Origin: Cinchona pubescens | Lineage: Eukaryota; Streptophyta; Magnoliopsida; Gentianales; Rubiaceae | DNA: 64,000 bases | Direction: 5' to 3' | NCBI GenBank assembly: GCA_025175665.1 | Contig: JANKKI010000123.1 | Span: forward strand, 6,042,501-6,106,500 | Shown: one piece after another, positions 45,799 through 57,700 of the stretch | Numbering within the stretch: the stretch's first letter is position 1 | How the letters are laid out: every line of letters begins with the position of its first letter | Notes under the pieces: generated by a model | Told to the model about the DNA's origin: nothing | What the model saw: the letters and a program-made list of their open reading frames with translations, nothing else | Databases searched by the model: none | Position numbers and translations under genes: made by a program

Positions 45799-48700
45799 AT
45801 GGACAGCAGGAACGTCGTCGTCTGCGACAATGGCACTGGGGTACTCTGTATTGTTTGCTTATTTCTTCAATTAATTCTTATGTCGTATCTTAGGCCAATG
45901 CTAAGATACGAGGAGTCCCTCATGGAACAACAGATTAAGGTTTGCTTTTCTTACTATTACTTTTAACAATTTCTCCAAAGAAATTAAAAACTTGTAATAA
46001 GGTGGATATTGTTAATTTAATTGCTTGTTCAGCTAGCCAGATTTGTTGCCTGATAATGCTTTCTTGGCAAATATATTTGTAATAATCCCTATTTTAAGTT
46101 TTGACTGGTTATATTTTTTAAGGAAAATTTGTGTTTTCTTCGAAAATCTGATGTACAGATTAGTGTAAACGATCAGTGGGTATTGTACAGGTGAATTTCA
46201 ATTACTATTATCAATACTTTAATTGATCCCACCCTATGCCTGGTGTCAATTTTTAAACTAATTTTGTCCGCATTAATTCGTATTTTGTGGTCCCGTTTTA
46301 AAATGAGTTACTTGTATTTTCATTCATTAAGCTGCAGGTCTATTTATTTTGCGATCCTAAAGGATCTTGGTATGTATTTTTATCCTTTTTTTTTAACAGG
46401 ATATTGTTGTTGGTGATGCTTGTTTGAGATTGAGGCACCAGCTGGATATGTCTTATCCCGTCAACAATGGAATAGTGCAAAATTGGGATGATATGAGCCA
46501 TGTGTGGGATCATGCGTTTTTTAATGAACTGAAGGTAAACTACTGCTGCTTGTTCTAATCTTTGGAACTAATTCATGTGTTAAGTTTCCAACAAGTTTTT
46601 TAATATGTTGATCAGTTTTGATTTCTACTTTTTAATGAAATTGAGTTGTTCTATTTCTTTTACTGAAGGTAGACCCAACAGAATGTAAAATCTTGCTCAC
46701 TGACCCCCCTCTGAATCCATCCAAAAATCGCGAAAAGATGGTAGTAGTTTGTGTTTATCTTCTGAATGATCATGTTTAATGGTTCAAACTGTTGCACTTT
46801 CATCACTCATATTCTTTGGGAGTCTTGTGTAAATTTCAGGTTGAAACCATGTTTGAGAAGTATAACTTTGCTGGTGTCTTCATACAAATTCAAGCTGTTT
46901 TAACATTGTATGCTCAAGGTGCTTATAGAGATGGATAAAGGTTGAATATTCAAATTTTAGTTTTGGAGATGAAGCATTCTTTATCTCAAGACAAGCTATC
47001 ATGAGACTGTAGCAATGAAATATTTGTATTTCAAGATTCTATCGAACTTGTGATTGATATGAGATCCAATTTTACTTTGAATCCACAGGTTTGCTTACAG
47101 GATTAGTTATTGACTCTGGTGATGGTGTTACTCATGTGGTAAACTGCTGATTCTTCACATTCGCTTTGCTTTAGCAGTGTTATTATATTTCCTCTTTTCC
47201 TTTGTAGTTAAGTTGGGTATATTTTTAAAGCTTTGCTTGCAGACACCTATTCAAAGTCAATAAAAGATATATGATTCCTATTTACAGTGTTACCCTGTAC
47301 GTTTAAGTTTGATCAAGCTGGCAACAGAGTGTGATATTTAGTCATGCATTTATTTGATTTTAAGCACTTACAAATTTTTTGATTGGCAATAGTCTTACAT
47401 TGCTTGTTCCTGTTGTCTGCAAGTGATGATGTGGATTAGTGACACATAGCATACTACCTAGATTGTTCTAGAAGTGCCTACGTGGCAGCCTCATTAAGGG
47501 CAATTATGTAATTCAGCTTCAGCTGGACTAGCATAGAGATAGCCTTATGTCTCCTTATGTAATTCTATAAATAAGGGGATTGGGTGCTACTAAAAGAGGA
47601 TCGAAACTCAGATAATCAAATACACTTCTGACACTCAGCTCTTCCACTTTCTCTCTCCTCCTAGAATCTAATTCTAGCTTCTTCAATTGGCGTCGTCTGT
47701 GGGAATCGACAGATTTCCATCACTTTCAATCAATTCTCAACCATCTGAATTGTTTGTAGGAATTTTGCTTTGAGGAGGATGAAGAACCGTGGAACACGCC
47801 GAACTGCCAGCAAGGACGCCGAGACGAGCAATTAGCACCTCATGGTGCATACCGATGAACTAGAAAACGTCGGTACACCGACCGAGGCTCAACAAAAGCA
47901 TGGTGATGTCCTGAAGTACATTGCTGACCACTTCGAGTCTTTCCGAGCGTTCGTGGAACAGCGCGAGAGCAAAATTCCGTCTGAGCGCTCGAACCGAGTA
48001 GCCACTTCACAAGCCGAACAGAAGCGTGACCCCGGCCGACCTGGAAAAGAGCCGGTTGATGCCATGAGCCCAACCGATCTACGACACAAATTAACAAAGT
48101 CGCGCTCGAATGAACAAGCTGATGAGTCACACTCATCGACAAGTGAAAAATTACCGATGCGCGAGAGACTCGCTGCACATTCCTCAAAAAAATTGGAATC
48201 AAGAAAACCCTCTTCGGTTGTTTTAAAACAGCTCGAGGAGCAGAGCCTCGAAAATAAGATCCAAGAGATTTGAGAAAAAATAATTTACTTCTGAATGCTC
48301 CTGCTACGGCAGAGATTGATAGAGATCCATTCACGTCTCTGTCAAAGTTGAACCTCTTCCAATGCAATTCTCTTCTACACATCTAGATGTGTATAAGAGA
48401 CAGCTCTAAACCTCCTTCACCGACGTGGTGGCGATCACTAGCCTATATGGCTATAGTGACGCGACCAGATGCAAGTTGTTTGCAACAACTGTTCGAGGTC
48501 CGGCACAAAAATGGTTCCAGGAGCTGCAGATGAACTCAATCGCCACTTTCCACGACTTGGCGAAGTCTTTCCTGGGTCACTTCAGGAGTAAATCAATATT
48601 GCAAAAGGACACCTCACACCTCATGAACATCCGGCAGAGGTTTGAGGAGTCAGTAAATTTCTTTCCACTTCAATGATGAGGTGGTCCAAATACACAGTCT

Positions 48701-51700
48701 CTAGATGTCCAACAACCTGTCTCTTTACACATCAGATGGTATAACCAGGCAATTTCAACGCCGAGCTGGCCAAAAGGATGCCGAGCTCCTATTCTTGAAC
48801 CTATCGAAAGAGCATCGGAGTTCACACGGGGTGAAGAGTCGAACAGGACAAAAAGAGAACTTTACGATACACAAAGAGAAAGTCATCAAGACTCCGAACC
48901 CCTCATCATCCAAAAAGCTGAGGGTCGCTGATAGGCTGACCTATTCCAGGGCCACACCTTTGGCGAACCGGGTGGTCTTTCCGGGCAACAATATCGGGAA
49001 CCGATCCCCACGAACAAGGAGCCATGCCGAGTCTGACTTTACACCTCTCAATGCATCGAGGGGGGAAATTTTATTCCAAGTACAACACCTGGGCCTTTTA
49101 GAGCCACCCCTCGAATGATGTCAGCCTCGGACAAAAGAGACCGGGCAAAATACTGCGCTTTTCATGGTCAACACGGCCATGATACCGAGGCATGCAACCA
49201 CTTGAAGGTCGAAATCGAGAAGGCCATCCAAGAAGGACATTTGCAGGAATTCATCTCTCGAATTGCGGCAGAGTTCCAGAGGAACACAGCCAATCAAAGG
49301 AATCCAGAGCAACCTCGCCCCGCCACCTCGTCAACAAAATCGAGGCGGCCAAAACAGGAACAATCCCCCGGCAAACCAAGACGAACAGATCCGTGTCGCC
49401 GGGGTGATAAATACCATTGCCGGAGGCCTGGTGATCGGGGACTCAAACAATGCCCGAAAAAAACATTTCCTCGGGTGAGGATCGGGAGTAGGACTGAAGC
49501 CACTTATGTCCCTCGAATACACCTCCGAAAACCCTGTTCCCAGCCGAATGCCACATAATGATCCCGTGGTAATTCACGTAAATGTGGCTGGATATGAAAT
49601 GCACTGTGTTCGTCGACACTGGAAATTCGGCGGATATAATCTTTTGGGACTCTTGGGTCAAAATGCATATGGACGATTCTCTGATAAAACCTTTCAAGAC
49701 CTCATTAGTTGGCTTTACCGGAGACTAATTCTCCCATTGTGTCTTGGAGCTCCCCCGAAGCACAGAATTGAGATGACCAACTTCGTCGTCGTCAAAAGGC
49801 ACAGCTCTTACAATATGATCCTGGGCCGACCCACACTAATACACCTACAGGATCCTTCCCTCTGTGTTCCATATTGGGATAAAATTTATGTTGAGGGATG
49901 GATCTGAGGGAACAGTCATTAGCAGCCAACAGGAGGCCCGAGTCTATTATATGATCTCCTTGCGGTCCCAATTGCAAAAGATGTCCATTGCTGACAAGGC
50001 TTACTTGGAAACCTTTGATGCCTCATCCATCTGGGATGGCTTTGAAGAACCTTTGACAAGTCAGAGGGAGGGAGAAGAGAAGGTGTAGCCCCGGCTCGCA
50101 GTTACCGAGATCCCCGAACCTCCAGAGCCCAAGGGAAAGGGCAAAACAAAAATTGAGCCCCCAAGACGAGGTTCAAATAGAGGTGTCACTAGATCCGAGC
50201 CTCCCTGATCAAAAAATCAAGATCCGTGCTACCCTCCCAGCAGAGTTTAAAGGCCTTATCTTCAGGCTTGTAGCCGAATACAAGGACGTGTTCTCCTGGA
50301 CCGTTGAAGACATGCCATGCGTCCCTCGGGTAATTATTGAGCATAAACTCCGGAGTAGACCCGGCATGTAAACCAGTGAAGCAGAGGAAGCGCCTCTTCG
50401 GTCCAGAGCGCAGCTTGATAATCGAAGCCCAGGTGGATAAGCTCTTAATGGCCAGATTGATTAGAGAAGTATTGTATCCCACTTGGCTTTGTAATCCAGT
50501 CCTTGTAACAAAACCAGATTCTTGGCGAATGTGCCAAGATTTTTCTGATCTTAATAAAGCCTGTCCAAAAGATAGTTATCCGTACCCCCGAATCGATACA
50601 ATAGTAGATTCATTTGTTGGATTTTACATTTTATACTTTTTAGATGCATTCAAGGGTTACCATCAAATATATATGGCCAGAGAAGATGAAGAGAAAACCT
50701 CTTTCATTACTGACCGAGGCATGTACTGCTACAGTACTATGCCCTTCGGGCTCAAAAACGCTGGAGCCACGTATCGTCTCGTCAATAAAATCTTCAAGTC
50801 CCAAATAGGACGAAACATTGAAATATATATTGATGACATGGTGGTCAAGAGCCGAACTTATGAGAGAAACCTTGGAAGATCTAAGGGAGACATTCGAGAC
50901 ATTAAGATCCATCCAAATGAGGCTGAATCCCAAAAAATGTACATTTGGGGTTCCCTTAGAAAAATTCTTGGGATTCATTGTCTCTCACAGGGGAATCGAG
51001 GCGAACCCTGAAAAGGTGCAAGCCATAATTAATATGAAAACTCCCACCTCGGTGAAGGAGGTTTAGAGACTCACCGGTAGAATGGCGGCCCTAAATCAAT
51101 TCCTGTCCAAATCTGCAGAAAGGGGCCTGCCGTTCTTCCGGCTCATAAAGAAGACTGAAGACTTTCAATGGACCGAAGAAGCTTGTAAAGCCTTTGAAGA
51201 GCTTTAAAGAATACTTGGGCACCTTGCCGAAGCTTGCATCTCCACAAAAAGGAGAACCGCTATATCTGTATGTCTCGATTGCCGAACCGGCTATCAGCTC
51301 GGTTCTTTTGAGGTAGGATGAGCAAGGCAACCAATGTCCTGTATATTTTGTAAGCAAAGTGGTTCAAGGTCCAGAAAGGAAACTACACCCCTATTGAAAA
51401 GGCAGCCTTCTCGTTGGTGGTGTCGGCTCGGAAACTAAGGCCCTATGTTCATGGTCACAAGATAATAATTTTGACCAACCTTTCTTTTAAAAATATCTTG
51501 AGCAAACCAGATGTTTCAAGCCGAATGCTAAAGTGGTCTGTAGAGCTATTTGAATTTGACGTAGAATTCAGTCCTCAGACCGCAATAAAAGCTCAGGCTT
51601 TGGCAGATTTCATTGCAGAAAACTGTGGCATCGAGAGGATTACCTCATCACGGTGACTGATCCAGCAAAAGAACAGAAAATGAGAGAAGATCTCCCATGG

Positions 51701-54700
51701 GAGCTTCATGTTGACGAAGCTTCGTGTGAGTCCGGAGCCGGGGCAGGGATAATAATCCGATCTTCAGAAGGGGACTATCTCACTTACGCCCACAGGTTCG
51801 GATTCAAGGCAACAAATAGCGAAGCTGAGTATGAGGCCCTCATCTGTTGGATGAAAATTGCCCACCAGATGGGTGCCCGAACCTTAAAGATATATTTAGA
51901 TGTTCTCAGCTAGTTGGAAATCAAAGCTTGGGAAATTACGAGGCTCGGGGCGTGATTTTGAAAAGATACCTAACCGAGGTCAAATGCTGGATTGGAAAAT
52001 TCAAAAAAGTGGATATCATTAAGATTGCCCGAATCAGAAACACGCACGCCGATGCCCTGTCAAAACTAGCCTCGGCAATATACTCGCATTTAACGAAAGA
52101 GATTTTGGTAGAACTGCGAGAACGCAGGTCTGTTGACTTCTCTGAAAGAGTCTCCTGTGTCCAAACAGACCTCGATTGGATGGGACCCATAATAAATTAC
52201 TTGAATAACGACAAGCTTCCCGAGGATCATGCCGAAGCTAGAAAGATCAAATACATAGCCGCAAAGTATACCCTTACCGACGGAATCTTGAATAAAAAAG
52301 CATACTTGTGCCCCTGTTGAGATGCCTCACACCGTCTGAAGCTAACTATGTTTTGTGAGGGGTGCATGAGGGCATATGCGGAAGTCACATCGGTCCCCGA
52401 AGTTTAGCTGCATGTCACAAAGTCTTGATGACTGGGTACTACTGGCCAACTTTACATTCTGACGCAAACACTTTGGTGCGAGGGTGTCATCAGTGTCAAA
52501 TACATGCGCCAATATCCCGAAGACCTGGCTCGGATATGGTTCCTATTTAGAGCCCATGGCCATTTGTTCAGTGGGGAATCGACATCTTGGGCCCACTTCC
52601 CAGAGGAGTTGGCAAGCTTGAGTTCTTAATAGTTGCAGTTGACTACTTCACCAAGTGGATTGAGGCCGAGCCCCTGGCTACAATTTCGGGAAAGGCAACA
52701 GAAAAGTTCTTTTGGAAAAGCATTGTTTGCCGGTTCGGCATCCCCGCTGTACTCGTTTCTGTTAATGGGAAGCAATTTGAAGGAGAGCCTTTCAAGAGCT
52801 TCTGCGCCAATCTCGAAATTAAACAACACTTCACCTCGGTAGCCCACCCGCAAGCAAATGGACAGACTGAAGTGTGTAACCGAACCCTGCTGACAGGACT
52901 CAAGATCCGACTTGAAAGAGCCAAGGGTGCTTGGGTACCCGTTGAGGAATTGCCTAGTGTCCTATGGGCATACAGGACCACACCTCGAACAGCTAATGGA
53001 AATACATGACCTGCTTGTACTCTATTACAAGATAGAGTCCTGCGGAGATCGGGCTACCCTCGGCTCGGGTATCCTTGTGTGATTTGGAATCCAATGATGA
53101 AGCCCTGCGAACTAACCTAGATTTACTTGAGGAAAAGAGATTAGATGCATCCATCCGAGAAGCCAAGTACAAGCAGGTCATGGCTAAACACTACAACGCC
53201 AGGGTCAAGCATCGGTATCTGCGGCCTGGAGACTTGGTGCTTCGAAAAAATGAAGCAAGCCGTATAGAGGGGACTAAAAAGTTAGATCCAAACTGGGAAG
53301 GACTCTATCTTGTAATAGAAGCTCACACCTCAGGCTATTACAAGTTGGTTGACATGAGAGGGGATCCTATTCCCAGAATGTGGAACATTATAAATTTGAA
53401 GAAATATTATCAAAAAATATAATGAAAGTCCCTTTTTAAATATCGGATGTTCGAATTCCTAGCTGCTCCAACTCTAAGAGTTTCGGATCCAGTTCAACAA
53501 AAAAGAAAATGATTGAGGGCCGAGGCTTAGCAGTCCCCCTCAAGGGCCGAGGCTTAGCAGCCCCCCAACCAAAAACAAAGCCGATCCAACCTCAGAGGTT
53601 CGGACAAGGCAATGTTAGATGTTCGAGCTGCTCCAACTATAAGAGTTTCAGATGTTAAACAAAAAAGAAAATGATTGAGGGCCGAGACTTAGCAATCCCC
53701 CCTCAAGGGCCGAGACTTAGTAGCCCCCAAGCAAAAACAAAGCCGCGCCAACCCTCAGAGGTTCAGACAAGGCAATGTCAAATGTTCGAGCTGCTCCAAC
53801 TCTAAGAGTTTTGGATCCAGTTCAACAAAAAAGAAAATTATTGAGGGCCGAGGCTTAGCAGTCCCCCTTCAAGGGTCGAGGTTTAGTAGTCCCCCAAGCA
53901 AAAACAAAAGTGCACCAACCCTCCGAGATAAGGTTCAAGCACAACGCAACTTCGAGTTGTTCCATCTCTCAGAATCCTAGAGATTCAGACATAGTTCAAT
54001 ACAAAAAGCAAACATTGGAAGCCGAGGCCAGACAGTTTCCCCGCAAGGGTAGAAACTAAGCAGCCCTTTCCAAGCAAAATGAAATTGAAGAGGATCCTAT
54101 CCTCAAAAAGGCTTGATTGCCTTGTTTAAACAAAGCATCATCCTTTGAAATGTAGAGAGTATGACTCAAATTAAATGGCTAAGGCAAACATAAAGAACCA
54201 ATCTTAATCATTTTGCCTCAGTTCGGAAGGGTAACAAATCCCAAGTACAGAATAAAAGGAAGTCTTCGACAATCTTTTATGATTGGAGTGCTTAAGTATG
54301 TGAAGTTTTGTTACCTGCTTATATCATAAAACTTCTGTTTTTAGTGCAGGAAATGAAAAAATTGAAAAGCAAGTAAAAGGCCAGAAGCAAAGAAAGCCGA
54401 GGCTCTTATCAAAAGGACAAAAGTTATCAAAACTTGAGAATTTCATTAAGAGATCCTACCTATTACAAAAGAAGTTCCTAACTATTTACAAAAGGAGTTC
54501 TCAATTATTACAACAAAATTACATCAGCCTGAGCACCGAAAGTGGAAGGCTCGATCAGTGGAAGTGGATGCTTGGTTCTTAGATAACTTCGGTCCTCGGA
54601 TAAGAACCTCGGATCATCTCTTACGATGATTCCGGGAATTGAAGAGGGGCTTTGAATTGAGCTTGTAGGCCATTGATGACCTCCTCGGTAACAGAAGCAT

Positions 54701-57700
54701 CGTATGGCAGCCCCTCGTACAAATCAGGGTTCTTCACCAAGTGGTCACAGGCCAATGCGAACCCCATGGAGAAGACCTCTTTGTAAACTCCCTCAGCATT
54801 TCATCCGCTTCAACCGAGGCCACGAATTGATTCCTGCCTTCGATCTGTAACTCCACCTCCCGAGAAGCGAACTTGGCCTCGACCAGCTGAGCTTCTTCTT
54901 GAAGTTGAAGAACCCTTTGCTCTAGATCTGCGAGCTTCTTGTCTCGATCGCCAACATCCACTTCAAGGGTCTTCTTCTCCATCTCGGATTGCCGAAGCTT
55001 GTCCCGTTACATTTTTTGCCCGCCTCGATATTGCATTTCATCTCATTGGCATTCACAGCCTCCTTCACTGCTTGGTCCACGCTGGATTTCGCGTGGGCCA
55101 ACTCTTGCTTCAGAGTTAAATGCAGTATTGAAAGAGGTCTCTCGTTCTGCCATGGCGGGTAAAATGGTGATGGCCTGCAAAAAAGGCCAAATGATTAGTT
55201 GATGTTCGAGGTGCAAAAAAAAAAAAAAAAAAAGGTTAGATAGACTTACGTTCATCAAGCTGACGTGAAGTTCGTCCAGCCTTTGTTGAGGGATGAGCCT
55301 TTTGACATAGGCTACATCCCGAGGCAATGCCACCATTTTTGCCTGTTCCCCGGCTACCCTCGGGAATTGAGCCCAGTCGTTCACATCAATCGGTGGGATG
55401 GGTCGGAGATCAGAGCTCCCCGAGATGGAAGGCACCGGGAGAGCGTCGACAGATAATCGACCTCAGGGCAAATCCTGCGATTTTGCAGATTTTCTCTCCT
55501 CCTAGGGAGTGTACCTTTTATCACCTAAAAAAAAAACCAAAGAGTAAAGTGTTAGCTCTTTAAAATAAAGGAGTAAGAAGTGGAAACGAGTGAGGTTTGG
55601 CGGTCCTTACCATACGAAGTGATGAGTTGCTTGGATAGAGGGACGTTTCCCGAGCCTGTCCCTGGGGTCCGAACTCTCGCTACTGGAACCATGGACCTCG
55701 GGGGTGATGACGAGGAAGAGAGGGTCATGGCTGAAGGACTCTCTCTGAGGCCAGCAGCCTCCCTATCCTCTTCACCTAACCAAGTCGGCTCGGGTTCTGT
55801 AGGCCGAAGAGCCAGAGTTACCTCCTAAATCTCCCCATGGACACACTGCCTCAGTTTGATTCAGGGGTTGCAGAGGTTGAAGGTGTAGCCTCGGCACTCC
55901 TTGATGGCGTGTTGATGGTGGCGGATTAGGATACGCTTGCTGATGGAGAGGGCTAGTTTGAAGTGCCCGCACCGGTGGCAGGTGTAATGGACACTAACCC
56001 CCTGAGAAATGCTCCGAGCTCTGCAAAAGATGAAAGGTCAGAAAAAAAATAACTGTCTCAATAATTATAAAAAAAAGAGGGAGACAAGTAAGAAATGATG
56101 ATGGTGACCTTGTTGAGGGTCGTACCTCGGGTGGATATCGTGGGTAGGAAATAGTCCTGCCCAGACCAGAATGTTGTTCGATAAGATGGCAGGTTGGTTA
56201 TTGAAGTTTATCCGGAGGTTGGATTCGACGAGCCTCCGGGCGTGGAGGGAGTCCGGGGGAGAGGCATTTTTGGTTTTTAGGTTTTCTTTTATAAGGTTCC
56301 ATGGACCCCGAGGCATTGGAGGGTCGAGGTACCGGACGAAGAAAAATGACTTTTTCCAGTCATGAATAGATGAGGGGTTACCCGAAGTGAGCTGTTTGCC
56401 CGCAGTTCGAGGAGAGATGTAAAAAAATCCCTTGTAGGGGATAATTTCAGCATCATCCTAAAGGTGTCTAAGGAGAGGGGAATGTCGTGTAATTTACATA
56501 AGAAGGTGAAGCCGGCTATGATCCGAAGTGCGTTTGGGGTCAGTTGGGATATGCTGATATCCCAATGGTTGGATAGTGAGGTTGACGAGGAGAGGCACTA
56601 TGGGGAGCCTCAGCCCTGCCTCGAGTTGTTCCTGGTAGACTGTTAGGTAACCAGGTGGTGGCAAGTGGCCTTGGTCCTCGGGGGTCGGGAGTTTGATGTG
56701 CACGTTCTTGGAAAAACGGCACCTATCCCTAAGGATTTTGATATCCTCGGGGTCAAGGGAGTTTGATACATTTTGTGTTTGGAGGTTAGGGTGGTCGTTT
56801 TGTGGAGGTTCGGTAAAGAGAGGATCGGGAGGAAAGTTTAATGGCACTGCTGCCAGAAGGGCTTCGTCGAAAGGATTTAACATCCTGTCAACGGCGTCTA
56901 CAGGGGAAAGGGGAACCGGCGTACTAATAAGAGAAGTGGGAGTGAACGTACCGGCCATGGTCTTCTGTTTTGAGGGCATGTGGGAATTTTTGGTGGAACT
57001 CCTAGTGGTGTCCGGTGGTGGCATGGAGCAGCGGTCGGAAATCGGCAACGGTAGAACGGCAGACGACGGAAGAAAAGGGACTGGGGGATGAGAGTGCCTT
57101 CAAAGAAGGGAAAGGGTGCGAGTCTCTGGGGAGTAATGGGGTAAAAAGAGTAAGGGAAAGAAAAATAGGTTGGGGGAAATGGAGTAAGGTGAGTAAGGGA
57201 AAGAAAAATGATTTGGGGGTGAAGGGGGTATAAATAGGAGGGTTTTCTTCCAGAATGTTCTATGGTTCTGGGGGAAAAAATTGACAGTTTCGAAATGGAA
57301 AAAGGAGTTTAGGCGGGAAATGCGAGGCGTTATGGCGTGAAAAGCGAGGCGTTACGGCGTGATAAACGGGATATGGCGTGAAAATCGAGACGTGGTACCG
57401 GCATTACGATGCATAAAACGAGGCGTTTTGCAGCAAAATCGGGGCAAATAATACAGTGCAATAAATGCGAATTCAGTGCATGGGGACTCAACGAAAACGT
57501 CACCCTTGAGAGTCAATGCTGCAGTTACGACCCGCCGAGGAGCCAAGGGTCGTTACGACCTCGGGTCGGCAATGGGGGTACGAAAGTGCTCCGAAGGTCT
57601 TCACCTTGACTCAATATAAAAGTCTTGGTTGCCATCGGTTGGGGACTGTGAACAGTCGTTGTCGGCTCGGCCCCTATCCGTGAGGCTCGGCACTAAGCTG

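Noticed and set aside
47840..48382. 180-residue minus-strand ORF
   Set aside because: It overlaps the gag frame, has no family-like blocks and runs through the adapter junction; it is a shadow.
53448..54090. CRISPR-like array
   Set aside because: It is a direct tandem repeat of about 164 bp without unique spacers, inside a plant retrotransposon.
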